This document shows positions 26,298-36,336 of a stretch of 64,000 nucleotides of DNA, in pieces. The stretch's first letter is position 1. Each line of letters opens with the position of its first letter. Made by a program: the position numbers and the translations under genes. A model generated the notes under the pieces. It had not been told where the DNA came from, did not search any database, and worked only from the letters and a program-made list of their open reading frames with translations. The DNA is from Pseudomonas sp. S35 (GTDB lineage Bacteria > Pseudomonadota > Gammaproteobacteria > Pseudomonadales > Pseudomonadaceae), in contig NZ_CP019431.1 of NCBI RefSeq assembly GCF_009866765.1, positions 372,001-436,000 of the forward strand. The letters are read 5' to 3'.

Positions 26298-26854
26298 GTG
26301 CAGTCACCGTCTGGCGCGCCGCCGATTACGTACGCATGCCGTGGAAAAACGGCGGTGGCAGCACCGAAGAAATCACCCGTGACGCAGGCACCGGCCTGGA
26401 TGGCTTTGGCTGGCGGCTGTCGATTGCCGATATCGCCGAATCGGGTGGCTTCTCTACCTTCGCCGGCTACCAGCGCGTGATCACTGTGATCCAGGGCGCG
26501 GGCATGGTGTTGACGGTGGACGGTGAAGAGCAGCGCGGCCTGTTACCGCTGCAGGCCTTCGCGTTCAAGGGTGACAGCCAGGTATCGTGCCGATTGATCA
26601 CAGGGCCTATTCGCGATTTCAACCTGATTTACTCGCCCCAGCGTTACCACGCACGGTTGCAATGGGTGGATGGCGCGCAGCGTTTTTTCAGCTCGGCGCA
26701 GACGGTGCTGGTGTTCAGTGTGGCGGATGAGGTGAAGGTGTTGGGCGAGAAGCTCGGGCATCATGATTGTCTGCAGGTGGACGGTAACACTGGGCTTTTG
26801 GATATCTCGGTCAGTGGCCGCAGTTGCATCATTGAACTGACTCAGCGCGGTTAA
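26294..26854 (+). CDS. hutD: HutD family protein
   Basis: A 186-residue cupin-like (bicupin) protein. Recognisable HutD segments are VWRAADYVRMPWKNGGGSTEEI at the start, WRLSIADIAESGGFSTFAGYQR and LLPLQAFAFKGD. HutD has no known enzymatic step; genetic work in P. fluorescens, from memory, suggested that it tempers hut expression. It overlaps the end of hutC by 4 bases, so the regulator and HutD are made together. A REP palindrome begins 3 bases after its stop. Confidence 0.92.
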   Translation: MSAVTVWRAADYVRMPWKNGGGSTEEITRDAGTGLDGFGWRLSIADIAESGGFSTFAGYQRVITVIQGAGMVLTVDGEEQRGLLPLQAFAFKGDSQVSCRLITGPIRDFNLIYSPQRYHARLQWVDGAQRFFSSAQTVLVFSVADEVKVLGEKLGHHDCLQVDGNTGLLDISVSGRSCIIELTQRG

Positions 26855-26856
26855 AA

Positions 26857-26889
26857 AGTGTGGGAGGGGGCTTGCCCCCTCCCACATTT
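26857..26889. repeat. REP-type palindrome after hutD
   Basis: AAGTGTGGGAGGGGGC is followed by its near-perfect inverted copy. It starts at the hutD stop and separates the hutCD message from the hutU promoter region. The region 26890-27090 contains no gene that I can see. Confidence 0.82.
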
Positions 26890-27092
26890 GTTTCTCGCTG
26901 TTGTTGCGATCTGTTTCCAACCCCCGCACCAATTTGTTACCGAATGCCCCAGCGTGGCGCAAAACCATGCTCTCGTGACAAACCGGCCTCGCTGCCAAAG
27001 CCCCCTGTAAGAAATTTCATCAAGCCCCCAAGCCTTAATTTCCGAGGCTTCCACGCGCGTTCAAAAAAAATCTCAACCCCTCTCCCGTCAAG

Positions 27093-27109
27093 TTGGCCGC
27101 TCGATTGCA
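27093..27109 (+). promoter_or_regulatory. Sigma-54 promoter of the hutU operon
   Basis: TTGGCCGCTCGATTGCA has the GG-N10-GC spacing of sigma-54 promoters, a TTGGC -24 half and a perfect TTGCA -12 half. Transcription would start near 27120, inside the operator at 27114-27127. Sigma-54 dependence of hutU under CbrAB/NtrBC control is known for fluorescens-group strains (from memory). Confidence 0.7.
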
Positions 27110-27113
27110 TATG

Positions 27114-27127
27114 CTTGTACATACAAG
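27114..27127. promoter_or_regulatory. HutC operator at the hutU transcription start
   Basis: CTTGTACATACAAG is a perfect 6-base dyad (CTTGTA / TACAAG) with a CA centre. It begins about 5 bases after the -12 element, so bound repressor would cover the predicted start site. Confidence 0.75.
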
Positions 27128-27198
27128 TAAAGATGTGTGCGTAAGACTCTCCTTCGCACCATCACTGTCCGCGCATCGATCGCCGAGGAGTCTTAGCT

Positions 27199-28869
27199 GT
27201 GACCAAGCCTACAAAATACCGTGACGTCGAAATCCGCGCCGCCCGCGGTAACACGCTCACCGCCAAAAGCTGGCTGACCGAAGCGCCGCTGCGCATGCTG
27301 ATGAACAACCTCGACCCGCAAGTGGCCGAGAACCCGAAAGAGCTGGTGGTGTACGGCGGTATCGGCCGTGCTGCACGTAATTGGGAGTGCTACGACCAGA
27401 TCGTCGAGAGCCTCACCCACCTGAACGACGACGAAACCCTGCTGGTGCAATCCGGCAAACCGGTCGGCGTGTTCAAGACCCACAGCAACGCGCCGCGTGT
27501 ACTCATCGCCAACTCCAACCTGGTGCCGCACTGGGCCAGTTGGGAACACTTCAACGAACTGGATGCCAAGGGCCTGGCCATGTACGGCCAGATGACCGCC
27601 GGCAGCTGGATCTACATCGGCAGCCAGGGCATCGTCCAAGGCACCTACGAAACCTTCGTCGAGGCCGGTCGCCAGCATTACAACAGCGACCTGACCGGCC
27701 GTTGGGTACTCACCGCCGGCCTCGGTGGCATGGGTGGCGCACAGCCGCTGGCGGCCACACTCGCTGGTGCCTGCTCGCTGAACATCGAGTGCCAGCAGGT
27801 CAGCATCGATTTCCGCCTGGCCAGCCGTTATGTCGACGAGCAAGCCACCGACCTCGACGACGCCCTGGCCCGCATCGCCAAATACACCCAGCAAGGCAAG
27901 GCTATCTCCATTGCCCTGCTGGGTAACGCTGCAGAGATCCTGCCGGAACTGGTCAAGCGCGGCGTGCGCCCGGACATGGTCACCGACCAGACCAGCGCCC
28001 ACGACCCACTCAACGGCTACCTGCCGGCCGGCTGGACCTGGGACGAATACCGCGCCCGCGCCAAGACCGAACCGGCTGCCGTGATCAAGGCTGCCAAGCA
28101 GTCGATGGCCGTGCACGTCCAAGCCATGCTGGACTTCCAGAAGCAGGGCATCCCGACCTTCGACTACGGCAACAACATCCGTCAGATGGCCCAGGAAGAG
28201 GGCGTGGAAAACGCCTTTGATTTCCCGGGTTTCGTGCCGGCGTACATCCGCCCACTGTTCTGCCGTGGCATCGGCCCGTTCCGCTGGGCGGCGCTGTCGG
28301 GCGACCCGCAAGACATCTACAAGACCGACGCCAAAGTCAAAGAGCTGATCCCGGACGACGCCCACCTGCACAACTGGTTGGACATGGCCCGCGAACGCAT
28401 CAGCTTCCAGGGCCTGCCGGCGCGTATCTGCTGGGTCGGCCTGGGCCAGCGCGCCAAGCTCGGCCTGGCCTTCAACGAGATGGTGCGCAGCGGTGAGCTG
28501 TCGGCGCCGGTGGTGATTGGCCGTGACCACCTCGACTCCGGCTCGGTGGCAAGCCCGAACCGCGAAACCGAAGCCATGCAGGACGGTTCCGACGCCGTGT
28601 CCGACTGGCCGCTGCTCAACGCCTTGCTCAACACCGCCAGCGGCGCGACCTGGGTCTCGCTGCACCACGGCGGCGGCGTCGGCATGGGCTTCTCGCAACA
28701 CTCCGGCATGGTCATCGTCTGCGACGGCACCGACGAGGCCGCCGAGCGGATCGCCCGCGTGCTGCACAACGACCCGGCGACCGGGGTGATGCGTCATGCC
28801 GATGCCGGTTACCAGATCGCTATCGACTGCGCCAAAGAGCAGGGCCTGAACCTGCCGATGGTCAAGTAA
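27199..28869 (+). CDS. hutU: Urocanate hydratase
   Basis: A 556-residue enzyme that adds water to urocanate to give imidazolone propionate, using tightly bound NAD as an electrophile. The NAD-binding segment [17 protein letters not shown] and the conserved C-terminal Cys region [13 protein letters not shown] are present, with [13 protein letters not shown] typical of the family. Length is standard. It starts at GTG 27199 after GAGGAGTC. It heads the long hut operon behind a sigma-54 promoter and HutC dyad. The REP-free 57-base gap to the next gene suggests co-transcription with the permease. Confidence 0.97.
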   Translation: MTKPTKYRDVEIRAARGNTLTAKSWLTEAPLRMLMNNLDPQVAENPKELVVYGGIGRAARNWECYDQIVESLTHLNDDETLLVQSGKPVGVFKTHSNAPRVLIANSNLVPHWASWEHFNELDAKGLAMYGQMTAGSWIYIGSQGIVQGTYETFVEAGRQHYNSDLTGRWVLTAGLGGMGGAQPLAATLAGACSLNIECQQVSIDFRLASRYVDEQATDLDDALARIAKYTQQGKAISIALLGNAAEILPELVKRGVRPDMVTDQTSAHDPLNGYLPAGWTWDEYRARAKTEPAAVIKAAKQSMAVHVQAMLDFQKQGIPTFDYGNNIRQMAQEEGVENAFDFPGFVPAYIRPLFCRGIGPFRWAALSGDPQDIYKTDAKVKELIPDDAHLHNWLDMARERISFQGLPARICWVGLGQRAKLGLAFNEMVRSGELSAPVVIGRDHLDSGSVASPNRETEAMQDGSDAVSDWPLLNALLNTASGATWVSLHHGGGVGMGFSQHSGMVIVCDGTDEAAERIARVLHNDPATGVMRHADAGYQIAIDCAKEQGLNLPMVK

Positions 28870-28926
28870 CGGCTCCCACAGAAGAGCAAGATGCATACAA
28901 AACAATCCATCAGAGGTTGAACCTAC

Positions 28927-30387
28927 ATGGCTTCAAACGACACCACCCCGTTGATCGAGAAACGTTCGATCGACTACATCCCGGAAGCGGAAAGACACGG
29001 TCGTCTCTTGAGCCAGTTCACCCTGTGGCTGGGTGCCAACCTGCAGATCACCGCCATCGTCACCGGGGCCTTGGCCGTGGTGCTGGGCGGTGATGTGTTC
29101 TGGTCGTTGATCGGTCTGTTGATCGGGCAACTGATCGGTGGCGGCGTCATGGCGTTGCACGCGGCGCAAGGGCCCAAGCTTGGCCTGCCGCAGATGATCT
29201 CCAGCCGCGTGCAGTTCGGCGTGTATGGCGCGGCGATTCCAATCGTGCTGGTCTGTTTGATGTACCTCGGTTTCACGGCCACCGGTACGGTGCTTTCCGG
29301 CCAGGCGCTGGGCCAGTTGTTTGGTGTCAGCGACAGCGTCGGCATCCTGCTTTTTGCCAGTGTGATCGTGCTGGTCACGGTGCTCGGTTATCGGGTGATC
29401 CACTTCATCGGGCGCGTGGCCAGCGTCATTGGGGTGATTGCTTTCGTTTACCTGTTCACCCGCCTGATGGGCCAGGCTGACATCGGCGCCTTGCTGCAAA
29501 TCCGCCATTTCAGCTGGAGCAGCTTCTTGCTCGCGGTATCCCTCGCCGCTTCCTGGCAGATCGCGTTCGGGCCGTATGTGGCGGACTATTCGCGTTACCT
29601 GCCGAGCCGCACGTCGTCGGTGAAAACCTTTTTCGCCGCGGGCGCAGGTTCAGTGATTGGCGCCCAGGTGGCGATGATCCTCGGTGTGTTTGCCGCGGCC
29701 ATGTCCAACGGGCAATTCGCCGGCCATGAAGTGGCCTACATCGTCGGGTTGAGCGGCAGCGGTGCCGCCGCTGCGCTGCTGTATTTCAGCATCGCGTTCG
29801 GCAAGGTCACCATCTCTACGCTGAACTCCTACGGCAGCTTCATGTGCATCGCGACCATCATCAGCGGCTTTCGTGGTCGCCTGGAGGTGACGCGTCTGCA
29901 GCGTCTGGTCTTCGTGCTGGCCATCGTCGGCACGGCGACCCTGATCGCGTTGCTCGGCCAGCATTCGTTTCTGGGTGCGTTCAAGTCCTTCATCTTGTTC
30001 CTGCTGGCGTTCTTTACGCCCTGGAGCGCGATCAACCTGGTGGATTACTACTGCATCACCCGCGAGCGTTATGACGTGCCGGCGCTGGCCAATCCCAAGG
30101 GGCGCTATGGCCGCTGGAACCCTTTGGGTATCAGCGTCTATGTCTTTGGTGTGCTGGTACAGATGCCGTTCATCTCCACCAAGTTCTATACCGGCCCGTT
30201 GGTAGACGCGCTGGGCGGTGTGGATATCTCTTGGATCATCGGCCTGGTGTTGCCTGCCGCGCTGTATTACGTGTGTGCGAAAAAATGGCACGGCAGCGTG
30301 CCCGATCACCTGATCCTGCCGGTCGAGCAGGACAGCGTTGTACCCACTAAAACAAGTGGGGCCGGTCGCGCTGCGGCGCAGGCCTGA
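28927..30387 (+). CDS. hutTu: NCS1-family permease, probable urocanate transporter
   Basis: A 486-residue inner-membrane protein with about 12 membrane helices of the NCS1 (purine/cytosine permease, CodB-like) family: QMISSRVQFGVYGAAIP and FGPYVADYSRYLP are characteristic segments. Position directly after hutU in the hut operon argues for a pathway substrate rather than a nucleobase. In P. fluorescens the permease at this place was assigned to urocanate uptake and called HutTu (from memory). A cytosine-type substrate cannot be excluded from sequence alone. Confidence 0.75.
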   Translation: MASNDTTPLIEKRSIDYIPEAERHGRLLSQFTLWLGANLQITAIVTGALAVVLGGDVFWSLIGLLIGQLIGGGVMALHAAQGPKLGLPQMISSRVQFGVYGAAIPIVLVCLMYLGFTATGTVLSGQALGQLFGVSDSVGILLFASVIVLVTVLGYRVIHFIGRVASVIGVIAFVYLFTRLMGQADIGALLQIRHFSWSSFLLAVSLAASWQIAFGPYVADYSRYLPSRTSSVKTFFAAGAGSVIGAQVAMILGVFAAAMSNGQFAGHEVAYIVGLSGSGAAAALLYFSIAFGKVTISTLNSYGSFMCIATIISGFRGRLEVTRLQRLVFVLAIVGTATLIALLGQHSFLGAFKSFILFLLAFFTPWSAINLVDYYCITRERYDVPALANPKGRYGRWNPLGISVYVFGVLVQMPFISTKFYTGPLVDALGGVDISWIIGLVLPAALYYVCAKKWHGSVPDHLILPVEQDSVVPTKTSGAGRAAAQA

Positions 30388-30455
30388 CGGGACGTGGACA
30401 GGGCAGGATGCCTTTTGACTGCCGTAATCCATTTCATGATTGGGAGCGTCACACA

Positions 30456-31421
30456 ATGAAAATGCATAAGACCCTGCTGACCACGTTGTTCTCTGCAGGC
30501 TTGCTGGCCAGCGCTGGCGCCCAGGCGGCCGGTTGGTGCGAGTCGGGTAAGCCGGTGAAATTCGCAGGCCTGAACTGGGAAAGCGGCATGTTGCTTACCG
30601 ACATCCTGCAAACCGTGCTGGAAAAAGGCTACGACTGCAAAACCGACAGCCTGCCAGGCAACTCCATCACCATGGAAAACGCCCTGAGCAGCAACGACAT
30701 CCAGGTCTTCGCCGAAGAGTGGGTGGGCCGCAGTGAAGTCTGGAACAAGGCCGAGAAGGCCGGCAAGGTGGTCGGCGTCGGTGCCCCGGTGGTGGGCGCT
30801 ATCGAAGGCTGGTACGTGCCGCGCTACGTGATCGAAGGCGACGCCAAGCGCAAGCTGCAAGCCAAGGCGCCGGACCTGAAAAACATCGCCGACCTGGCCA
30901 AGTACGCCTCGGTGTTCAAGGACCAGGAAGAGCCGTCCAAGGGCCGTTTCTACAACTGCCCGGCCGGCTGGACCTGTGAGCTGGACAACAGCGAGATGCT
31001 CAAAAGCTACGGCCTGGAAAGCACCTACACCAACTTCCGCCCAGGCACCGGCCCGGCGCTGGATGCGGCGGTGCTGTCGAGCTACAAGCGTGGCGAGCCG
31101 ATCCTGTTCTACTACTGGTCGCCGACGCCGCTGATGGGCCAGGTCGATCTGGTGAAACTCGAAGAAAAACCCGGCGTGGACAAGAGCGTGAGCATCAAGG
31201 TCGGCCTGTCCAAGGCCTTCCACGAACAGGCCCCGGAACTGGTGGCTGTGCTGGAAAAGGTCAACCTGCCTATCGACCTGCTGAACCAGAACCTGGGGCG
31301 CATGGCCAAGGAGCGTATTGAGTCGCCGAAGCTGGCGAAGATCTTCCTCAAGGAACACCCTGAAGTCTGGCACGCCTGGGTCAGTGAAGACGCAGCCAAG
31401 AAAATCGACGCGGCCTTGTAG
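30456..31421 (+). CDS. hutX: ABC transporter periplasmic binding protein of the hut locus
   Basis: A 321-residue binding protein with a cleaved signal peptide (TLLTTLFSAGLLASAGAQAAG). The mature protein is an OpuAC/ProX-like (quaternary-amine type) binding domain: NWESGMLLTDILQTVLEKG and the aromatic-rich GWYVPRYVIEG and FYYWSPTPLMG segments. It heads the hutX-W-V set, which resembles glycine-betaine importers but within a hut operon most likely brings in histidine or a related compound. The frame is open 16 codons upstream of the chosen ATG; the signal peptide fixes the start. Confidence 0.85.
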   Translation: MKMHKTLLTTLFSAGLLASAGAQAAGWCESGKPVKFAGLNWESGMLLTDILQTVLEKGYDCKTDSLPGNSITMENALSSNDIQVFAEEWVGRSEVWNKAEKAGKVVGVGAPVVGAIEGWYVPRYVIEGDAKRKLQAKAPDLKNIADLAKYASVFKDQEEPSKGRFYNCPAGWTCELDNSEMLKSYGLESTYTNFRPGTGPALDAAVLSSYKRGEPILFYYWSPTPLMGQVDLVKLEEKPGVDKSVSIKVGLSKAFHEQAPELVAVLEKVNLPIDLLNQNLGRMAKERIESPKLAKIFLKEHPEVWHAWVSEDAAKKIDAAL

Positions 31422-31492
31422 GTCAAGTGTGCACGGCTACCCTGAGGGGTGGCCGGGCGACTGGCCGCAACCCATTGGATCGAGAGCACGCT

Positions 31493-32344
31493 ATGTTTCC
31501 TGAGAGTTTTACGTTTTCCATTGCCGACTGGGTCAACGGTTGGGTGGATTCACTGGTCACCAACTACGGCGACGTGTTCCGGCAGATCTCCGACACCCTG
31601 CTATGGGCCATCGTCAACCTGGAAGGCCTGCTGCGCGCCGCGCCCTGGTGGCTGATGCTGGCCATCGTCGGCGGCGTTGCCTGGCACGCCACGCGCAAGG
31701 TGGTGACCACCGCCGTGATTGTCGGCTTGCTGTTCCTGGTGGGCGCGGTCGGCCTGTGGGACAAGCTGATGCAGACCCTGGCCTTGATGATGGTCGCCAC
31801 CGTCATTTCGGTGCTGATCGGCATCCCGCTGGGCATCCTTTCGGCACGCAGCAATCGCCTGCGTTCGGTGCTGATGCCGCTGCTCGACATCATGCAAACC
31901 ATGCCCAGCTTCGTGTACCTGATCCCGGTGCTGATGCTGTTCGGCCTGGGCAAGGTGCCGGCGATTTTCGCCACGGTGATCTACGCCGCGCCGCCGCTGA
32001 TTCGCCTGACAGACCTGGGGATCCGCCAGGTCGACGGCGAGGTCATGGAAGCCATCAACGCCTTCGGTGCCAACCGCTGGCAGCAGTTGTTCGGCGTGCA
32101 ATTGCCGCTGGCGCTGCCGAGCATCATGGCCGGCATCAACCAGACCACCATGATGGCGTTGTCGATGGTGGTGATCGCCTCGATGATCGGTGCCCGTGGC
32201 TTGGGCGAAGACGTACTGGTCGGCATCCAGACCCTCAACGTAGGCCGTGGCCTTGAAGCGGGGCTGGCGATCGTGATTCTTGCAGTGGTCATCGACCGCA
32301 TTACCCAGGCCTATGGCCGTCCACGGCATGAGGCGAGCAAATGA
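31493..32344 (+). CDS. hutW: ABC transporter permease of the hut locus
   Basis: A 283-residue inner-membrane permease of the ProW/OpuAB type with about six to seven helices; the EAA-type loop that docks with the ATPase is [30 protein letters not shown]. The frame is open 22 codons upstream, but [17 protein letters not shown] is the natural start. It follows hutX by 71 bases and overlaps hutV by 4 bases (ATGA). Confidence 0.87.
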   Translation: MFPESFTFSIADWVNGWVDSLVTNYGDVFRQISDTLLWAIVNLEGLLRAAPWWLMLAIVGGVAWHATRKVVTTAVIVGLLFLVGAVGLWDKLMQTLALMMVATVISVLIGIPLGILSARSNRLRSVLMPLLDIMQTMPSFVYLIPVLMLFGLGKVPAIFATVIYAAPPLIRLTDLGIRQVDGEVMEAINAFGANRWQQLFGVQLPLALPSIMAGINQTTMMALSMVVIASMIGARGLGEDVLVGIQTLNVGRGLEAGLAIVILAVVIDRITQAYGRPRHEASK

Positions 32345-33165
32345 CCACTGTCAGCAAAATCGAAGTCAAAAACGTCTTCAAGATCTTTGGCGCGCGTTCC
32401 AAGGAGGCGCTGGCGATGGTTGGCCAAGGCAAGACCAAGGACCAGGTGCTGGCCGAGACCGGTTGCGTGGTGGGCGTGAACGACTTGTCGCTGAGCATCG
32501 GCACCGGTGAGATCTTCGTGATCATGGGCCTGTCGGGTTCCGGTAAATCCACCCTGGTGCGCCACTTCAACCGCCTGATCGACCCCACCAGCGGCGCGAT
32601 CCTGGTGGACGGCGAAGACATCCTGCAACTGGACATGGACGCCCTGCGTCAATTCCGTCGGCACAAGATCAGCATGGTGTTCCAGAGCTTCGGCCTGCTG
32701 CCCCACAAAAGCGTGCTCGACAACGTCGCCTACGGCCTCAAGGTGCGTGGCGAAACCAAGCAGGTGTGCGCCGAACGTGCGTTGCACTGGATCGAAACCG
32801 TGGGCCTGAAGGGCTACGAAAACAAATACCCGCACCAACTTTCCGGCGGCATGCGCCAGCGCGTCGGCCTGGCCCGTGCATTGGCCGCCGACACCGACAT
32901 CATCCTGATGGACGAAGCCTTCAGCGCCCTCGACCCGCTGATCCGCGCCGAGATGCAGGACCAGTTGCTGGAGCTGCAAAAGACCCTGCACAAAACCATC
33001 GTGTTCATCACCCACGACCTCGACGAGGCGGTGCGCATCGGCAACCGGATTGCGATTCTCAAGGACGGCAAGCTGATCCAGGTGGGCACGCCTCGCGAGA
33101 TCCTGCATTCGCCGGCGGATGAGTATGTGGACAGGTTTGTTCAGCGGCGGGCGGCGGTGGTTTGA
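32341..33165 (+). CDS. hutV: ABC transporter ATP-binding protein of the hut locus
   Basis: A 274-residue ATPase of the ProV/OpuAA family: Walker [11 protein letters not shown]-loop [13 protein letters not shown], signature LSGGMRQR, Walker [13 protein letters not shown] and switch His in FITHDLDEA. At this length it lacks the C-terminal CBS domains of osmoregulated ProV, which fits a nutrient transporter. It starts inside the hutW stop and completes the hutXWV importer. A 73-base gap leads to hutH1. Confidence 0.9.
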   Translation: MTTVSKIEVKNVFKIFGARSKEALAMVGQGKTKDQVLAETGCVVGVNDLSLSIGTGEIFVIMGLSGSGKSTLVRHFNRLIDPTSGAILVDGEDILQLDMDALRQFRRHKISMVFQSFGLLPHKSVLDNVAYGLKVRGETKQVCAERALHWIETVGLKGYENKYPHQLSGGMRQRVGLARALAADTDIILMDEAFSALDPLIRAEMQDQLLELQKTLHKTIVFITHDLDEAVRIGNRIAILKDGKLIQVGTPREILHSPADEYVDRFVQRRAAVV

Positions 33166-33238
33166 TCCGGGTTGGGTGGTGAGGCTGCTGGCCCCCGATA
33201 GGGCCGGCAAAGCTGTAGAGAATATGAAGAGGTCAACA

Positions 33239-34747
33239 ATGTCCCAGGCAACAAACATCACCATCGCCGACACGCCCCTGCACTGGCAGGACGTCGTCGC
33301 CGTCGCCCGCCACGGCGCTTTGCTCGAACTTTCGGGCCAGGCCTGGGCGCGCATCGACAACGCCCAGGCCATCGTGCAGCGCATCGTCACCAGTGGTGAA
33401 CGCGCCTATGGCGTGAACACCGGCCTGGGCGCGCTGTGCAATGTGTCGCTGGCGGGCGAGCAACTCAGCCAGCTGTCGCGCAACACCTTGCTCAGCCATG
33501 CCTGCGGCGTCGGCCCGGTGCTCAGCGATGAGCAGACCCGCGCAATCATCTGCGCCGCCGTGATCAACTACAGCCACGGCAAATCCGGCCTGCATCCGCA
33601 GGTGGTACGTGCGTTGCTGGCGCTGCTCAATCACGGCATCACGCCGCAAGTGCCGTCCCAGGGCTCGGTGGGTTACCTGACCCACATGGCCCATGTCGGC
33701 GTGGCGCTGCTGGGTGTCGGCATGGTGAGTTATCGCGGCCAGGTCGTGACCGCGCAAGAGGCCTTGCAGGCCGAAGGTTTGCAGCCCGTGGTGCTCGGCG
33801 CGAAAGACGGCCTGTGCCTGGTCAACGGCACGCCGTGCATGACCGGCCTGAGCTGCCTGGCCTTGGCTGATGCCCACCACCTGCTGCAATGGGCCGACGT
33901 GATCGGCGCCATGAGTTTCGAAGCCCAGCGCGGTCAAATCGATGCATTTGATGAAGAAATCATCGCCCTCAAGCCGCACCCCGGCATGCAGCACGTCGGT
34001 CGCAACCTGCGGGCGTTGCTCGACGGCAGTGAAGTGATCGCCAGCAGCCAAGGCATTCGCACCCAGGACGCGCTGAGCATCCGCTCGATCCCGCAGATCC
34101 ACGGCGCGGCGCGTGACCAGGTGGCGCACGCCACGCGCCAGATCGAGACCGAACTCAACAGCGCCACCGACAACCCGTTGCTGCTCGGCACGCCGGGCAA
34201 CTACCGCGTGGTGTCCCAGGCCAACCCCCACGGCCAGTCCGTCGCCTTGGCCGCCGACCTGCTCGCCATTGCCATGGCCGAGATCGGCTCGGTGGCCGAG
34301 CGCCGCCTGGACCGTTTGATCAACCCGCATGTCAGTGGCTTGCCGGCATTCCTGGTGAGCAACCCTGGGGTCAACTCCGGGATGATGATCGTGCAGTACG
34401 TCGCCGCGTCCTTGTGTGGGCAAAACCGCCAGCTCGCGCAACCTGCGGTGCTCGATAATTTCGTCACCTCGGGCCTGCAGGAAGATCACCTGAGCATGGG
34501 CACCAACGCCGCGCTCAAGCTGCATCAACTGCTGGCCAACGTTACCCAGATTCTTGCCATCGAATACTTGTTGGCGGCCCAGGCCTTTGAATTCTTGAAG
34601 GACCAGCGCTTCGGCGCAGGCACTGACAGCGCGTGGCGTTTGCTGCGTGAAGTGGTCCCCGCGTACGAGCAGGACCGCTGGCTGGCGCCGGATATCGCGG
34701 CCGCCGCCAAGTTGCTCAAAGACACCGCGTTACCGAATTTGCACTGA
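33239..34747 (+). CDS. hutH1: Histidase-family protein HutH1 lacking the MIO triad
   Basis: A 502-residue member of the histidine/phenylalanine ammonia-lyase family, adjacent to a second copy (hutH2). The fold-specific parts are kept (AYGVNTGLGALC with Tyr57, LVNGTPCMTGL, GLQEDHLSM), but where HutH2 has [14 protein letters not shown] this protein reads GSVG-YLTHMAH: exactly the three residues Ala-Ser-Gly that cyclise to the MIO electrophile are missing (residues 142-152, DNA 33662-33694). The later QDxYSLR is QDALSIR, losing a second active-site Tyr. A normal lyase reaction is therefore unlikely. The frame is open 40 codons upstream; MSQATNITIAD after AAGAGG is the start used. It may be a pseudo-enzyme or have another activity. 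Confidence 0.85.
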   Translation: MSQATNITIADTPLHWQDVVAVARHGALLELSGQAWARIDNAQAIVQRIVTSGERAYGVNTGLGALCNVSLAGEQLSQLSRNTLLSHACGVGPVLSDEQTRAIICAAVINYSHGKSGLHPQVVRALLALLNHGITPQVPSQGSVGYLTHMAHVGVALLGVGMVSYRGQVVTAQEALQAEGLQPVVLGAKDGLCLVNGTPCMTGLSCLALADAHHLLQWADVIGAMSFEAQRGQIDAFDEEIIALKPHPGMQHVGRNLRALLDGSEVIASSQGIRTQDALSIRSIPQIHGAARDQVAHATRQIETELNSATDNPLLLGTPGNYRVVSQANPHGQSVALAADLLAIAMAEIGSVAERRLDRLINPHVSGLPAFLVSNPGVNSGMMIVQYVAASLCGQNRQLAQPAVLDNFVTSGLQEDHLSMGTNAALKLHQLLANVTQILAIEYLLAAQAFEFLKDQRFGAGTDSAWRLLREVVPAYEQDRWLAPDIAAAAKLLKDTALPNLH

Positions 34748-34760
34748 ACAATTTTTCAAA

Positions 34761-34779
34761 AAGAACAATTCACAAGGAG
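34761..34779 (+). promoter_or_regulatory. Possible Hfq/Crc site next to the hutH2 ribosome site
   Basis: AAGAACAA (34761-34768) fits the A-rich AANAANAA pattern bound by Hfq with Crc in pseudomonads and lies just before the AAGGAG ribosome site. A second fit, AAAAATAA at 36508-36515, precedes hutT. Such sites let preferred carbon sources block translation of hut genes. Confidence 0.4.
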
Positions 34780-34786
34780 TACGAAT

Positions 34787-36319
34787 GTGACTGCGCTAAA
34801 CCTGAATCCAGGCCAACTGAGCCTTGCCCAACTGCGGGCCATCTACCAGCAGCCAGTGACCCTCAGTCTGGATGACAGTGCCTCGGCCCAGATCGAAGCC
34901 AGTGTGGCCTGCGTGGAGCAGATTCTCGCCGAGAACCGCACCGCCTATGGCATCAACACCGGTTTCGGCTTGCTGGCCTCGACCCGCATCGCCAGCGAAG
35001 ACCTGGAAAACCTCCAGCGTTCCCTGGTGCTGTCCCACGCCGCCGGCGTCGGTGAGCCGATCAGCGATGCGCTGGTGCGGCTGGTCATGGTGCTCAAGGT
35101 CAACAGCCTGAGCCGCGGCTTCTCCGGGATTCGTCGCCAGGTGATCGACGCGCTGATCGCGCTGATCAATGCCGAGGTTTACCCGCATATTCCGTTGAAA
35201 GGCTCGGTGGGTGCCTCCGGTGACTTGGCGCCGCTGGCGCACATGTCCTTGGTGCTGCTGGGCGAAGGCAAAGCGCGTTACAAAGGCGAATGGCTGGAAG
35301 CGACCGACGCGCTGAAAATCGCCGGCCTCACGCCACTGACCCTCGCCGCCAAAGAAGGCCTGGCCTTGCTCAACGGCACCCAGGTGTCCACCGCCTATGC
35401 CTTGCGCGGCCTGTTTGAAGGCGAAGATTTGTTCGCCGGCGCTTTGGCCTGCGGCGGCCTCACCGTGGAAGCGGTGCTGGGTTCGCGCTCGCCGTTCGAC
35501 GCCCGCATTCACGCCGCACGCGGTCAGCGTGGGCAGATCGATTCGGCTGCCGCTTACCGCGACCTGCTCGGCGACAGCAGCCAGGTCTCCCAGTCGCACC
35601 AGAACTGCGACAAGGTGCAAGACCCGTATTCCCTTCGCTGCCAGCCACAAGTCATGGGCGCGTGCCTGACCCAGTTCCGCCAGGCCGCTGAAGTGCTGGT
35701 GGTCGAAGCCAACGCGGTGTCCGACAACCCGTTGGTGTTCGCCGCCGAAGGCGATGTGATTTCCGGCGGTAACTTCCACGCCGAACCGGTGGCTATGGCC
35801 GCTGACAACATGGCGTTGGCCATCGCCGAAATCGGCTCGCTCAGTGAGCGCCGTATCTCGCTGATGATGGACAAGCACATGTCGCAACTGCCGCCGTTCC
35901 TGGTGGGCAATGGCGGCGTCAACTCCGGCTTCATGATTGCCCAGGTGACCGCCGCCGCGCTCGCCAGCGAGAACAAGGCGCTGGCCCACCCCCATAGCGT
36001 CGACAGCATCCCGACGTCCGCCAACCAGGAAGACCACGTGTCAATGGCCCCGGCTGCGGGCAAGCGCCTGTGGGAAATGGCCGAGAACACCCGCGGCATC
36101 CTCGCCGTCGAGTGGCTGGCCGCCTGCCAGGGCCTGGACCTGCGCGAAGGCTTGAAGACCTCGCCGAAGCTTGAACAGGCGCGGAGCATCCTGCGCGGCA
36201 AAGTGGCGTTCTATGACAAAGACCGCTTCTTCGCCCCGGACATCCTCGCCGCCAGCGAACTGCTCGCCAGCCGCTGCCTGAATGAGCTGGTGCCGGCCAA
36301 GTTGTTGCCGAGCCTGTAA
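34787..36319 (+). CDS. hutH2: Histidine ammonia-lyase (histidase)
   Basis: A 510-residue cytoplasmic enzyme that removes ammonia from histidine to give urocanate, the first step of the pathway. The MIO-forming triad A143-S144-G145 is present in [17 protein letters not shown], together with Tyr54 in [20 protein letters not shown], the catalytic Tyr in [12 protein letters not shown] and Glu in NQEDHVSM. The start is GTG 34787 after AAGGAG. It follows hutH1 by 39 bases. This is the copy expected to provide histidase activity. A long hairpin (36337-36442) follows the stop. Confidence 0.96.
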   Translation: MTALNLNPGQLSLAQLRAIYQQPVTLSLDDSASAQIEASVACVEQILAENRTAYGINTGFGLLASTRIASEDLENLQRSLVLSHAAGVGEPISDALVRLVMVLKVNSLSRGFSGIRRQVIDALIALINAEVYPHIPLKGSVGASGDLAPLAHMSLVLLGEGKARYKGEWLEATDALKIAGLTPLTLAAKEGLALLNGTQVSTAYALRGLFEGEDLFAGALACGGLTVEAVLGSRSPFDARIHAARGQRGQIDSAAAYRDLLGDSSQVSQSHQNCDKVQDPYSLRCQPQVMGACLTQFRQAAEVLVVEANAVSDNPLVFAAEGDVISGGNFHAEPVAMAADNMALAIAEIGSLSERRISLMMDKHMSQLPPFLVGNGGVNSGFMIAQVTAAALASENKALAHPHSVDSIPTSANQEDHVSMAPAAGKRLWEMAENTRGILAVEWLAACQGLDLREGLKTSPKLEQARSILRGKVAFYDKDRFFAPDILAASELLASRCLNELVPAKLLPSL

Positions 36320-36336
36320 GCGACACTCGCTCTGTA

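Noticed and set aside
28927..30387. Naming the permease after hutU a cytosine permease (codB)
   Set aside because: Family similarity alone suggests nucleobases, but there is no cytosine deaminase gene and the gene lies inside the hut operon, so urocanate is the better guess.
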